Source: Mycobacteroides chelonae CCUG 47445
Lineage (GTDB): Bacteria > Actinomycetota > Actinomycetes > Mycobacteriales > Mycobacteriaceae
DNA: 64,000 bases
Assembly: GCF_001632805.1 (NCBI RefSeq)
Contig: NZ_CP007220.1
Location: 744,001-808,000 of the forward strand
Reading direction: 5' to 3'
In this document: positions 55,938 through 64,000 of the stretch, piece after piece
How positions within the stretch are numbered: the stretch's first letter is position 1
Layout of the letters: each line of letters starts with the position of its first letter
Made by a program: the position numbers and the translations under genes
The notes under the pieces: generated by a model
The model's database searches: none
The model's input: only the letters and a program-made list of their open reading frames with translations
What the model was told of the DNA's origin: nothing

Positions 55938-56183
55938 CTACAGGCCGGTTTGTGCGCCGCGTGAGCCGCGCCGCACTGCACGAACTTGTAGCAGGACGAT
56001 GGTGGTGCCCAGCGCGCCGGTACCCAGCCCGGCAAGCGTTATGGGACGCCAGCTCTCGAGCGCGGGAATGGTGAAGGCAAAGATGTTGGCAATGAGCCAC
56101 AGCACTGTGCCTGCGACGACAACCGGCCACGGATTGAGCAGTGCGGCCGGGAGCGGGGGCGGTTGGGGCGCGGGGGTGTCCAC
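55938..56183 (-). CDS. DUF2530 small membrane protein
   Basis: 81 residues. A Pro-rich N-terminus (TPAPQPPPLPAALLNPWPVV) precedes two membrane helices (VVAGTVLWLIANIFAFTIP and ITLAGLGTGALGTTIVLLQV) and a basic tail. Matches M. tuberculosis Rv0879c. Function unknown. Confidence 0.82.
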   Translation of the reverse strand: MDTPAPQPPPLPAALLNPWPVVVAGTVLWLIANIFAFTIPALESWRPITLAGLGTGALGTTIVLLQVRAVRRGSRGAQTGL

Positions 56184-56263
56184 TAGATGCGCAGCATACG
56201 TGGCACGAACTACACCGGGCTAGGTCCCTGTGAAAGCCCTGGACGTGCCGTAAGGTTTGGGCC

Positions 56264-56695
56264 GTGAGCGACCCTGATGCCCGGTTGGCCAGCGATCTGT
56301 CGCTTGTTGTCATTCGCCTGGCCCGGCATCTGCGGTTCCGGCGCGCGGATTCGCCGGTCTCGTTGACGCAGTTGTCGGCATTGGCGACGTTGCTTAACGA
56401 AGGGGCGATGACCCCGGGTGCGTTGGCCGCCCGCGAGCGCGTGCAGCCGCCGTCGATGACGCGCGTGATCGCCTCGTTGGCCGAGCTCGGGCTGGTGGAG
56501 CGCTCGGCGCATCCGACCGACGGCCGCCAGGTAGTTGTCTCGTTGTCGGAGGCGGGCGCCGATATCGTGCAGGCCGATCGCAGCGCCCGCGAGGAATGGT
56601 TGCGCGAGCACCTGGACGATTTCACCCCGGAGCAACGAGCGGTGCTGCGGCAGGCGACCGACCTGCTGTCGGCGCTGGTCAATGAAAACGGTTAG
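56264..56695 (+). CDS. MarR family regulator
   Basis: 143 residues from a GTG at 56264. The winged helix is [58 protein letters not shown]. Corresponds to M. tuberculosis Rv0880. It is 34 bases upstream of an MFS exporter that probably is its target; the gap contains AT-rich TAGTCTCTAAAATGATTCA. Confidence 0.9.
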   Translation: MSDPDARLASDLSLVVIRLARHLRFRRADSPVSLTQLSALATLLNEGAMTPGALAARERVQPPSMTRVIASLAELGLVERSAHPTDGRQVVVSLSEAGADIVQADRSAREEWLREHLDDFTPEQRAVLRQATDLLSALVNENG

Positions 56696-56729
56696 CTGAC
56701 AATCTCGTTAGTCTCTAAAATGATTCACC

Positions 56730-58052
56730 GTGGCTGACCGCGGCGGGATATTCGTATCGCTGCGCACACGTAACTACCGGCTATGGATCAGCGGTCAGAT
56801 GGTGTCGCTCGTCGGCACCTGGATGCAGCGCGTGGCGCAGGACTGGCTGGTGCTGGACCTCTCGCACGGCAACGCCTTCCTACTCGGTGTGGTCATGGCG
56901 CTGCAGTTCGGGCCGACGCTGTTGCTCTCGGTGTGGGGAGGAATGCTGGCCGACCGCTATGACAAGCGGCGGATGCTCATGCTGACCCAGGCACTGATGG
57001 CGCTGTTCGCGTTGACCGTGGGGCTTCTGCAGGTCACCGGCCTTGTCCGGATCTGGCATGTGATGGCGGTGGCCTTCGCGATGGGATGCGCCGCGGCGAT
57101 CGAGGCACCCACCAGGCAATCCTTCACCATTGAGATGGTGGGTCCGGAGCATCTACCCAACGCAGTCGGGCTCAACTCCATGGTGTTCAACCTCGCCGGC
57201 ATCATTGGGCCGGCGATTTCGGGAGTGTTGATCGGACTCGTTGGTACCGGCTGGGTCTTCCTGCTGAACTTCGTCAGTTTCATTGGTGTGGGCATCGCGT
57301 TGTGGCGCATGCGGCCCGCGGAGCTACACCCGAGTGATCCGGTTCCGGCCGCAAAGGGTCAACTGCGCCAGGGATTTTCGTATGTGTGGCACCGCCGCGA
57401 TCTGTTCATGATCATGCTTACCGTGTTCCTGGTCTCGACATTCGGGCTGAACTTCTCGCTGACCCTCGCGGTGCTGGCGCGAGAGACCTTCGGTCGTGGC
57501 GCGGAGTCATACGGGCTGCTCTCGACGGCGCTGGCCGTCGGCACACTGCTAGGGGCCACGCTGGCTGCCCGGCGCACCGAGAAGGTGCGTATGAATTTGT
57601 TCTACAGCGCCGCTATGGCTTTCGGGGTGTCCGAGGCTGTCGTCAGCGCGATGCCGACCTATCTGTCGGTGGCCGTCGCGCTCATCCCGACGGGTCTGCT
57701 TGCGCTGACGTTCACCACGTCGGCGATGAATATCATTCAGCTGTCCGTGGATTCGCAGTTGCGGGGAAGGGTGATGGGCATTTACATGGTGGCTTTCCTG
57801 GGTGGCACCCCGCTGGGCAGCCCGTTGGTGGGCTGGCTGGCCGATCTGCATGGCGGACGGATGCCGCTGCTGATCGGCGGGGTGGTGTCGGTGGCTGCCG
57901 GGCTGACCTGTGCGGTGTATCTGCGCCGTCATACGTGTCCGGTTGTGGCCGAGGTGCTTCCGGAAGCCGGCCAGATACGTGCCGGGCTTGTTCCGCCTGC
58001 TCCGGTCGCCACCCCGGTGTGCGAACCGACGCCGCTGGCGAGGCGGGTGTAG
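56730..58052 (+). CDS. MFS efflux-type transporter
   Basis: 440 residues from a GTG at 56730. Twelve membrane helices are predicted by hydrophobicity. The start FVSLRTRNYRLWISGQMVSL, GTWMQRVAQDWLVLDL and the motif A GMLADRYDKRRMLM are typical of the MFS_3/enterobactin-exporter-like group. Follows a MarR gene in the same direction, so drug or siderophore efflux under MarR control is likely. This gene is not between Rv0880 and Rv0881 in M. tuberculosis as I recall. It ends directly before the next gene. Confidence 0.9.
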   Translation: MADRGGIFVSLRTRNYRLWISGQMVSLVGTWMQRVAQDWLVLDLSHGNAFLLGVVMALQFGPTLLLSVWGGMLADRYDKRRMLMLTQALMALFALTVGLLQVTGLVRIWHVMAVAFAMGCAAAIEAPTRQSFTIEMVGPEHLPNAVGLNSMVFNLAGIIGPAISGVLIGLVGTGWVFLLNFVSFIGVGIALWRMRPAELHPSDPVPAAKGQLRQGFSYVWHRRDLFMIMLTVFLVSTFGLNFSLTLAVLARETFGRGAESYGLLSTALAVGTLLGATLAARRTEKVRMNLFYSAAMAFGVSEAVVSAMPTYLSVAVALIPTGLLALTFTTSAMNIIQLSVDSQLRGRVMGIYMVAFLGGTPLGSPLVGWLADLHGGRMPLLIGGVVSVAAGLTCAVYLRRHTCPVVAEVLPEAGQIRAGLVPPAPVATPVCEPTPLARRV

Positions 58053-58865
58053 ATGCTGGTCATCGATATCGACAACGCTGCCGATCCCCGTTTGGACAGC
58101 TTCCGCGATCTCAACAGTGTCGACCGCAGGCCCGATCTGCCCAGCGGGAAGGGGCTGGTGATCGCCGAGGGTGTGCTGGTGGCGCAACGCATGCTGGCGT
58201 CGCGATTCGCACCTTTTGCCCTTTTGGGTACTGATCGTCGATTGACCGAGCTCGCAGCCGATCTCGAACCTGTCGATGTTCCCTACTACCGGGCGAGTCC
58301 CGACGTCATGGCGGAGGCCGTCGGCTTTCACCTCAACCGCGGGGTACTTGCCGCGGCGAGGCGACCCGTAGAACTGTCGGCGACCGAACTCATGCAGACC
58401 GCGCGCACGGTGGCGGTGTTGGAGGGCGTCAACGACCACGAGAATCTGGGTTCGATTTTTCGCAACGCCGCGGGAATGGGGGTGGATGCGGTGCTCTTTG
58501 GCAGCGGGTGCGCGGATCCGCTGTACCGGAGGGCGGTGCGGGTATCGATGGGGCACGCGCTGCTGGTGCCGTTCGCTCGTCTTCCCGAATGGCCGAAGTC
58601 GTTGTACAGATTGCGGGACAACGGATTCCGATTGTTGGCGATGACGCCTGCCGGAGACTCGCGGTCGCTGGCCGATGTGATTCCGCCGCTTCAGAACGAG
58701 AGGGTGGCGCTGATGGTGGGCGCCGAGGGCCCTGGGTTGACCGACGTGGCTTTGCGTGCCAGCGATTTCCGTGTGCGCATCCCGATGGCCAACGGCACCG
58801 ACTCGTTGAATGTGGCTACCGCCGCGGCGTTGGCGTTCTATGAGCGCGCTAGGCTCGCGCCGTGA
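58053..58865 (+). CDS. SpoU (TrmH) family RNA 2'-O-methyltransferase
   Basis: 270 residues, start codon immediately after the MFS stop. Knotted SPOUT motifs: motif 1 GVNDHENLGSIFRNAAGMG, motif 2 LMVGAEGPGLTDVALRAS, and motif 3 RIPMANGTDSLNVATAAALA. An N-terminal substrate-binding domain precedes. Corresponds to M. tuberculosis Rv0881. It methylates a ribose 2'-OH in rRNA or tRNA; the site cannot be told. Confidence 0.93.
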   Translation: MLVIDIDNAADPRLDSFRDLNSVDRRPDLPSGKGLVIAEGVLVAQRMLASRFAPFALLGTDRRLTELAADLEPVDVPYYRASPDVMAEAVGFHLNRGVLAAARRPVELSATELMQTARTVAVLEGVNDHENLGSIFRNAAGMGVDAVLFGSGCADPLYRRAVRVSMGHALLVPFARLPEWPKSLYRLRDNGFRLLAMTPAGDSRSLADVIPPLQNERVALMVGAEGPGLTDVALRASDFRVRIPMANGTDSLNVATAAALAFYERARLAP

Positions 58866-59173
58866 CCGGCGATAGGCAGCCCGCGCGACGGGCAAAGAGC
58901 TCGGCGGAATCCGATACCCCATGGGTCGAGGGCATCGTCTCGGCGATGTGTGTGGCCGTGGTGGTCGCGGTGGGCGTGGTGGTGCTGAGCCTCGGTCTTG
59001 CGAAGGTGCATCCGCTGTGGGCGGTCCTGCTCAATATTGTTGCAGTCGGTGGTCTTTCGCCAACATTATGGGGTTGGCGGGAACGCCCGGTATTGCGATG
59101 GTTCGTGTTGGGCATCGCGATAGGGATCGCCGGCGGATGGCTGGCGGCCGTGGTGACCGCCCTGATCGTCTAG
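58862..59173 (+). CDS. DUF2537 membrane protein
   Basis: 103 residues from a GTG overlapping the SpoU stop by four bases. A polar N-terminus of about 20 residues and three membrane helices (VSAMCVAVVVAVGVVVLSLG, PLWAVLLNIVAVGGLSPT, WFVLGIAIGIAGGWLAAVV). Corresponds to Rv0882. Function unknown. Confidence 0.82.
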   Translation: MTGDRQPARRAKSSAESDTPWVEGIVSAMCVAVVVAVGVVVLSLGLAKVHPLWAVLLNIVAVGGLSPTLWGWRERPVLRWFVLGIAIGIAGGWLAAVVTALIV

Positions 59174-59185
59174 AGCGCGGTCTCG

Positions 59186-59998
59186 CTAATTCTGGCCGCT
59201 GGAGCGAACCCCGAGCAGCACGTCTTCCCAGGTGGGTACCGCGGGCTTGCTCCGCCGTGAGCGGCGCGGCGCGGGAGTCGGCTGGGCGTCGTTGACTTCC
59301 TCGACCGGCTCCGGTTCGCGGACGGGCTCGGGCTGCGGTGCGGGGCGCTCGGTGAACAACTCCGGTTCGGGTTCGGGGAGAAGCGGAGCCACCGGCGCGA
59401 CAGTGCGCAGGCTGCGGGTGAACGTCGGGTCGATGAGCTCGCGGGCGGAATCATCGAGTGCGGTCACCGTGCCGCCGTGTGCTCCGGGAGTGAACCGGAA
59501 GTGCGCCTTGTTATCCGACCGGCCCGCACGCCATTGCAGCTGGACGGTCCACCGGCCGTCCTCCACCTTCCAGGCGTCCCACTCGATGGCATCGGGGTCA
59601 AGTCCCCGCGCGAACATTGCGCCGGCAACGGTATCGGCGAGCGAGTTGACCGTGGGGCCGTCGCTGCGGACGGGGTGGGCCGCGGTTGCCATCTCGGCAG
59701 CGCGCTGCCGTTCCAGCAACACGGGATGGGCGAACCGTTCGATCCGGGCGACATCGACTCCGGCGGCCGTGGCGACCTGCTGAACGGTGGCGCCTGCCCG
59801 GATGCGGGCCTGAATTTCCCGGGGTCGCAAGGAGCTCTCCATTTCGATCTGAATCTGCCCGAGGCGGGACAGATCACCCCGGGCGGCTGCACGGAGCCTG
59901 TCGTCGGCGTCGATGACGAACTTGTCGCTGCCGTTGGCGTCCTGGCAGACCACTCGCTTGCCGTCGGCTGATAGGCCGATGACTTTCAGTTCGCGCAC
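59186..59998 (-). CDS. sepH: SepH cell-division regulator (DUF3071)
   Basis: 270 residues from a GTG at 59998 with GAGGAGG before it. The N-terminal DUF3071 domain spans about 1-160 (VIGLSADGKRVVCQ, SLRPREIQARIRAGATVQQV with a helix-turn-helix-like motif, IERFAHPVLLERQRAAEMA). The C-terminus is Pro/Glu-rich and ends in the conserved basic/Trp segment VPTWEDVLLGVRS. Actinobacterial SepH activates FtsZ assembly at the division site. M. tuberculosis Rv0883c and M. smegmatis orthologues occupy the same place. Confidence 0.92.
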   Translation of the reverse strand: MRELKVIGLSADGKRVVCQDANGSDKFVIDADDRLRAAARGDLSRLGQIQIEMESSLRPREIQARIRAGATVQQVATAAGVDVARIERFAHPVLLERQRAAEMATAAHPVRSDGPTVNSLADTVAGAMFARGLDPDAIEWDAWKVEDGRWTVQLQWRAGRSDNKAHFRFTPGAHGGTVTALDDSARELIDPTFTRSLRTVAPVAPLLPEPEPELFTERPAPQPEPVREPEPVEEVNDAQPTPAPRRSRRSKPAVPTWEDVLLGVRSSGQN

Positions 59999-60310
59999 GA
60001 TGTCCTCCTCGCCCTGGCCTGGATGACCCAGTTCTTGGGACCTTAGTGCAGGTAGAGGGCCCTTCCGTGGTGACACGCGGGGGTGTGGGCTACTTGCTTT
60101 TACGGACAGTTCGCGCTATGTGACGCATGTGGCAGGTGTTGTTTGCCACTGGTATCGATGGCGTTGACCTGGCAGGGCGGGTCTGGGCGGTGGGCCGCCT
60201 CGCGCAGACCGAGACGGCCGGCACCTGAGAGGCGTCAGAACCGTGCTGTGTGGAGGTCTAGCCGGGTAGCGCGGATCTGTCGCGGTTACCCGGCTAGACG
60301 CCCATCTGCC
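59999..60310. other. Intergenic region between lpqH and sepH
   Basis: 312 bases, no supported gene. It presumably holds the sepH promoter (both genes run leftward) near 60000-60120 and the lpqH terminator at 60257-60298. A plus-strand frame through here has poor codon use and is rejected. Confidence 0.6.
60257..60298 (-). terminator. Terminator hairpin downstream of lpqH
   Basis: TCTAGCCGGGTA and TACCCGGCTAGA are perfect 12-base arms with further GCG/CGC pairing inside. It begins 13 bases past the lpqH stop. No strong T-run. Confidence 0.85.
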
Positions 60311-60772
60311 TTATGGGCAGGTGACCTCGATTTCGAATGGCTTGTTGGAGGGCTGCATCGGGTTGGCCATGTCCACAGCGATGGCGGTGCCCTCGATGTG
60401 GTACTTCTTGCCGTCCTTGGTGGCCTTCGCGTTCGCTCCGGGGGTGCCTTCGGAGAATGCCAGCGACTGCCCGTTAAGGCTGCCCAGGCCGGCGGACTTC
60501 ACCGTCGGAGAATCGCCTTCCGTCACCACGGCACCGAAGCCCTGAGCGCCGCTGCCGATGACGATGTTGACGTTGCCGTTTGAGGCCTGGCAGACGACGG
60601 CCCCCTCGATCTTCTGCTCCTTGCCGTCGATGACGACCTTGGCGGTGCTGTTGGTGGCGACGGCGCCGCCGTTGCCAGTCACCGTGGTGCTGGACTTATC
60701 GCTCGAACAGCCGACCAGACCTGCGGCGATAATCGCCGCGCCGCCAATGGCGACTACAAGCCCACGCTTCAT
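60311..60772 (-). CDS. lpqH: 19-kDa-type lipoprotein (LpqH family)
   Basis: 153 residues. Lipoprotein signal MKRGLVVAIGGAAIIAAGLVGC with Cys22. The LpqH pattern follows: a Ser/Thr linker, KVVIDGKEQKIEGAVVCQAS, NVNIVIGSGAQGFGAVV, and a closing CP (two Cys in the mature part). Mycobacterial LpqH is an exported, often TLR2-stimulating lipoprotein. Several paralogues occur per genome, so the symbol denotes the family. Confidence 0.88.
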   Translation of the reverse strand: MKRGLVVAIGGAAIIAAGLVGCSSDKSSTTVTGNGGAVATNSTAKVVIDGKEQKIEGAVVCQASNGNVNIVIGSGAQGFGAVVTEGDSPTVKSAGLGSLNGQSLAFSEGTPGANAKATKDGKKYHIEGTAIAVDMANPMQPSNKPFEIEVTCP

Positions 60773-60862
60773 TGCGTTCTCCTTATGTGTGATGAGGGGT
60801 GGAGCCGAACAGGAGAAGTATGGGGTCGTAAGGGGGTGTGGTCTGCGGAATCGCAGGTATAC

Positions 60863-61171
60863 CTACGTACCCAGATTTGAGATGTCGATGCCGGCCGACA
60901 GCAGAATCACCGCGACCACAGTCAGGGTGGTCAATGTGATGGGCCTGCCGCCGTGGCGCCAGTGCCCTCGCGCCAGCGCGTGATGGCGCACGGTGCTGAT
61001 GGCGGCGATTCCGAGTACAACCGCGGTCGCGATCAATGAGGCCACCGCGGTCTGCTTGTGGATGAGCGCGTGGGTCAGAAATACCGCTGCGGCTCCGGCG
61101 GCGGCCAACCCGGTGCGAAGCCAGGCCAGCGCCGTGCGTTCGACGGCGTGGGTCTCGGGGTCGCTCCTCAT
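60863..61171 (-). CDS. DUF202 membrane protein, second copy
   Basis: 102 residues from the ATG at 61171, coupled to the gene before it (ATGA). DUF202 pattern ERTALAWLRTGLAAAGAAAV with three membrane helices. Proteins of this family (YidH/YidG-like) have unknown roles, often as small transporters. Longer frames through here start inside the neighbour and are rejected. Confidence 0.82.
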   Translation of the reverse strand: MRSDPETHAVERTALAWLRTGLAAAGAAAVFLTHALIHKQTAVASLIATAVVLGIAAISTVRHHALARGHWRHGGRPITLTTLTVVAVILLSAGIDISNLGT

Positions 61172-61548
61172 CGGTAGAAGACGGCAATCGATGCCAGGAT
61201 CGCGACGAGTCCGATACTGACCGCGAGCAACGGCACCAACAGGGTGCCCTTGAGAGGCTGGTCCCGGTCCATCCGGTCTTTCACGTCGCGCCAATGAACG
61301 TATGCGCCAATGGACACCACCACAGCCAGGGCCAAGCAGGACGCCGCCAGTACATGCCGGACCCCGGCATGGTGAAACGGTTGGACGAGGGTTTGTACCG
61401 CTACACCACCGGCGAGTAGACCGAGGGCGGTCCGGATCCACGAGAGGAATGTGCGCTCGTTGGCCAGCGTGAAGCGGTAGTCGATCTCGTGATCTTTGTG
61501 CGGTTCCGTCACCCCGACCAACTTACCGAGCATGGAACGCGTCATCAC
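61168..61548 (-). CDS. DUF202 membrane protein (YidH-like), first copy
   Basis: 126 residues. DUF202 signature ANERTFLSWIRTALGLLAGG and three membrane helices. The start at 61548 overlaps the AraC stop (ATGA); a GTG at 61512 is an alternative. Two related DUF202 genes in tandem after a regulator suggest the three are one operon. Confidence 0.82.
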   Translation of the reverse strand: MMTRSMLGKLVGVTEPHKDHEIDYRFTLANERTFLSWIRTALGLLAGGVAVQTLVQPFHHAGVRHVLAASCLALAVVVSIGAYVHWRDVKDRMDRDQPLKGTLLVPLLAVSIGLVAILASIAVFYR

Positions 61549-62561
61549 GTCAGATGCGCTCGTGGAGGAGCGCCGTGCCAGCGTGTGTAGGCGTGTGTGA
61601 ATGCCGCGGGTTCGGAGTACCCCAGACGGTCGGAGACCTCTTTCACGGTGAGGCCGTTGGCGAGCAGTTCCTTGGCCAGGGTTTCGCGCACCTCGTCGAG
61701 TAGCGCCCGATAGGAGGTGCCCTCACGTGCCAGCCGCCGGTGCAGCGTGCGCTCGGCAATGTGCATGCCCGCGGCGATGCGGCCCATCGTGGGCACCCGC
61801 CCGGGGACTCGAAGCAGCTGGTGGCGGACCTCGCCGGCGATACCGTCACGGGAGCGCCGTTGTTCGAGAAGCTCCTCGCACTGGCGCACGCACAGGGCGG
61901 CCGTATGCGGATCGGCGGTCGGCAGCGGTGCCGCCAGCAGCTCGGTGGGGAACACCAGGGCATTTCGGGGCGAGTCGAATTCGACGGTGAGTAGTTCGGC
62001 CAGCAGGCGCAGGGGTGTGTCGGGGCCGCTCCGAAGCTGCACGCGTGCTCCTGCCGGCATCGCACCGCCGAACAGGATGGGGACGATGCCGGCGATCGCC
62101 GCCAGATCACGTTCCAGTAGAAAACGGCGAACATCGGGCGGAATGTCGCTCTCGTCGAGATCAAAAACGCTGTCCGCGTCACCGATGGTCAACGTGAAGC
62201 GGTGAAATGTCGAGCTGAGCTGGCTGAACCGTAATCCGGCCGCGAGGGCATCGCGCATAGTTGGGCTGGACAGCAGTGCGAATCCCAAGATTCCGGCGCT
62301 GGCGATCTGATAGCGGGTACCCACCTCGATCCCGAGTCCCACCGGATCTCCCGTGAGTGCCAACAAGTTCCGCACGATCTGCAGTTCCTGAGCTCCGCTT
62401 ACGACGGCGTCGGGTCCCACCAGATCGGTATCGGTGAGACCCGTTCCCGCCAGGCATAGGGCCGTGTCGAAACCGCGGTCCCTACCCGCTTCGACGAGGT
62501 TCCGTGTCGCGGTGGGTGAGCGTGGATAGTCCCAGAATGGGCGACCACCATCATCGGGCAC
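61545..62561 (-). CDS. AraC family regulator (VirS/OruR-like)
   Basis: 338 residues. The N-terminal arabinose-binding-like region (residues about 30-200, GIEVGTRYQIASAGILGFAL) precedes a C-terminal AraC helix-turn-helix (TMGRIAAGMHIAERTLHRRL, VKEVSDRLGYSEPAAFTHAY). This two-part layout is that of M. tuberculosis VirS, which controls the mymA operon. Here too the neighbours on the opposite strand are an SDR and a flavin monooxygenase. The divergent gap is about 70 bases. Confidence 0.9.
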   Translation of the reverse strand: MPDDGGRPFWDYPRSPTATRNLVEAGRDRGFDTALCLAGTGLTDTDLVGPDAVVSGAQELQIVRNLLALTGDPVGLGIEVGTRYQIASAGILGFALLSSPTMRDALAAGLRFSQLSSTFHRFTLTIGDADSVFDLDESDIPPDVRRFLLERDLAAIAGIVPILFGGAMPAGARVQLRSGPDTPLRLLAELLTVEFDSPRNALVFPTELLAAPLPTADPHTAALCVRQCEELLEQRRSRDGIAGEVRHQLLRVPGRVPTMGRIAAGMHIAERTLHRRLAREGTSYRALLDEVRETLAKELLANGLTVKEVSDRLGYSEPAAFTHAYTRWHGAPPRAHLT

Positions 62562-62632
62562 TGTCCGAATTTATCAAGTCTTTGGCGGGTGAAGTCATTC
62601 AATGGTCGACGCGCGATCAATACCTTCAGCCC

Positions 62633-63475
62633 ATGGCAAGGACGTCTGATCACATGTTCGGGCAGGTGGCGGTCATCACCGGCGGTGCCAATGGCATTGG
62701 TGCCGAGGTGGCGCGCCAGCTATCGCTGCGGGGAGCGTCGGTCGCGGTGCTGGATCGGGACGCAGCCCGGGCGGATGCGCTGGCCGCTGAATTGGGGAAC
62801 GGAGTGGCCGGGTTCGCCGCCGACGTGACCGATCCCGAATCCATCGCCGCGGCGATGGACGCCGTCGTCCAACGATTCGGTGGAATCGACATCGTGCTCG
62901 CGAACGTCGGTATCGCCGGCCCCATCGCGACGGTCGCGAGCGTTCGGCCGCAGGAGTGGCAGCAGGTGATCGATGTGAACCTGATCGGTGTGTTCCACAC
63001 CGTACGGATCGCTATTCCACACGTTCGGGCGCGACGCGGATACGTGATGGTGGTGGCCTCTGCGGCGGCCGGGCTTCCCGGTCCGACCTTCAGTGCCTAC
63101 ATGGCCGCCAAGTGGGGTGTCGAGGCGCTGGCGCGCGCATTGCGAATCGAGCTGTCCGAGAGTCGCGTTGGTGTCGGTATCGCGTATTTCGGGCTGATCG
63201 ACACCGAGTTGGGGAATTCGATAGCGCGTAACCACGGTCTCGGGGCCATCATGTCCAGCCTCCCGGATTTTGTTGGCAAGGCTGCACCCGTCACTGCCGC
63301 CGGTACGGCCATTGTCGATGGCATCGCACGGCGCAGCCGTCGGGTGTACGCACCACGCTGGGTGCCATTGCTACTGGATCTCAGGACGGCCGTCTATCAC
63401 CTGGACGGGTTGCTCGGTCGAAATAGGCGACTGCGAAAGGCAATTCGCGAAGCGGATGCGCAGGTAGCGGCATGA
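62633..63475 (+). CDS. Short-chain dehydrogenase/reductase (SadH-like)
   Basis: 280 residues from the ATG at 62633. Cofactor motif ITGGANGIGAEVARQL, the structural ANVGIAG, catalytic ASAAAGLPGPTFSAYMAAK (Ser, Tyr, Lys), and a C-terminal extension of about 60 residues. Divergent from the AraC regulator and overlapping the monooxygenase start by four bases. In the mymA operon an SDR (SadH) has the same context. Confidence 0.9.
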   Translation: MARTSDHMFGQVAVITGGANGIGAEVARQLSLRGASVAVLDRDAARADALAAELGNGVAGFAADVTDPESIAAAMDAVVQRFGGIDIVLANVGIAGPIATVASVRPQEWQQVIDVNLIGVFHTVRIAIPHVRARRGYVMVVASAAAGLPGPTFSAYMAAKWGVEALARALRIELSESRVGVGIAYFGLIDTELGNSIARNHGLGAIMSSLPDFVGKAAPVTAAGTAIVDGIARRSRRVYAPRWVPLLLDLRTAVYHLDGLLGRNRRLRKAIREADAQVAA

Positions 63476-64000
63476 TGCGCCGGTCACCCTCTGTCGCGAT
63501 CGTCGGAGCGGGCATGTCCGGTCTGTGTATGGCGGCGATGCTGCACCAGGCGGGCATCACCGATATCTCCATTCTGGAGAAGGCAGATGAGGTTGGTGGC
63601 ACCTGGCGGGACAATACCTACCCCGGCCTGAGCTGTGATATCCCTTCTCGTTTTTATCAATTCACCTTTGCGCCGAAGCCGGACTGGTCCAGGTTCTTCT
63701 CACCAGGGGGTGAAATCGGTGAGTATTTTCGGCGCTTCGCCACCGAGTTCGACATCCGCCGACGTATTCGGTTCGGCACCACGGTTACCGAGGCCCGATT
63801 TGAGGACGGCCGGTGGCGGGTGCGGACCGATCAAGGTGATGTCCTGGTTGTCGACTTCTTGATCTCGGCCACCGGTATCTTGCGGGAACCGCGATATCCC
63901 ACCATTAATGGGCTCGATGATTTCGACGGTCCGGTGATGCACTCGGCGCGCTGGGACCACTCCTTCGACCCCAAGGGAAAACGCGTCGCGGTAATCGGTA
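63472..64000 (+). CDS. Flavin-containing (Baeyer-Villiger type) monooxygenase, 3'-truncated by window edge
   Basis: The frame is open from the ATG at 63472 to the window end (176 residues visible); a full enzyme is about 480-500. The FAD motif is VAIVGAGMSGLCMAAML, followed by EKADEVGGTWRDNTYPGLSC. The BVMO fingerprint FDGPVMHSARWD is seen near residue 158, and an NADP-binding RVAVIG begins at the edge. This combination defines class B flavin monooxygenases such as MymA and EthA. Overlaps the SDR by four bases. Confidence 0.9.
   Translation, partial: MMRRSPSVAIVGAGMSGLCMAAMLHQAGITDISILEKADEVGGTWRDNTYPGLSCDIPSRFYQFTFAPKPDWSRFFSPGGEIGEYFRRFATEFDIRRRIRFGTTVTEARFEDGRWRVRTDQGDVLVVDFLISATGILREPRYPTINGLDDFDGPVMHSARWDHSFDPKGKRVAVIG

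Noticed and set aside
55435..56682. 415-residue minus-strand frame covering SRPBCC, DUF2530 and MarR
   Set aside because: Only residues from 55896 on have a known fold and ribosome site; the rest overlaps two other supported genes.
60083..60583. 166-residue plus-strand frame at the lpqH 3' end
   Set aside because: Antisense to lpqH and through its terminator; no domain or good start.

Overview
The window is high-GC actinobacterial chromosome from a mycobacterium. A PPE protein, an MmpL transporter, RpfA, an LpqH-type lipoprotein, SepH and Moco genes are all present. From the far gene onward the core gene order follows M. tuberculosis Rv0854-Rv0883c (far, dapC, fadA, fadB, ercc3, Rv0862c, moaC2-mog-moaE2, rpfA, moaD2-moaA2, cspB, Rv0875c-Rv0877, Rv0879c-Rv0883c). 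The large accessory content, the TetX/Rox-like monooxygenase and the few PE/PPE genes fit a rapid grower, most likely the M. abscessus-chelonae (Mycobacteroides) group. That species-level placement is an inference from memory of gene order and was not searched. No tRNA, rRNA, insertion sequence, prophage or CRISPR array was seen.

Bases 1-11649 are accessory and catabolic. They hold the end of a small secreted protein, a PPE protein with a His/Glu/Asp-rich tract and a Zur-like palindrome at its promoter, an esterase, an internally deleted SDR remnant and an SRPBCC protein. Two convergent operons follow: TetR-SDR-enoyl-CoA hydratase (+), and DUF35-DUF35-thiolase-like-thiolase-like-enoyl-CoA hydratase-TetR (-). 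Almost every junction in them is a 4-base stop/start overlap. Together they look like one regulated acyl-CoA side-chain degradation module. An iron-siderophore-binding lipoprotein closes the region.

Bases 11885-15693 are a compact four-gene envelope cluster: two paralogous exported beta-rich proteins, a membrane protein whose ectodomain is internally duplicated, and a Pro-rich single-pass protein. Bases 15737-23655 are core lipid and lysine metabolism (far, an esterase, dapC, fadA-fadB), interrupted by two small secreted paralogues, one of them frameshifted.

Bases 23709-39440 are a roughly 16-kb accessory block between fadB and ercc3, which are neighbours in M. tuberculosis. It starts with a lipid assembly/export operon (PapA-like acyltransferase, serine hydrolase, WES/condensation-like acyltransferase, MmpL). 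A divergent TetR/flavin monooxygenase pair follows, then an F420-type LLM oxidoreductase, two PA14-domain exported proteins flanking an SRPBCC gene, and an OafA-type acyltransferase. Several perfect palindromes mark candidate operators here.

Bases 39400-51769 carry the XPB-type helicase and its partner, a 57-residue conserved-position gene, Moco biosynthesis (moaC-mog-moaE forward, moaA-moaD reverse), a secretory lipase, tandem methyltransferases and rpfA. The rpfA leader matches the ydaO (c-di-AMP) riboswitch, with MtrA-like and CRP-like sites upstream. Bases 51356-61548 are conserved housekeeping genes (cspB, AlkD-like glycosylase, MFS proteins, DUF3027, MarR, SpoU methyltransferase, SepH, LpqH, two DUF202 proteins). 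The end of the window is a VirS-like AraC regulator divergent from an SDR and the start of a Baeyer-Villiger-type monooxygenase, recalling the virS-mymA locus.
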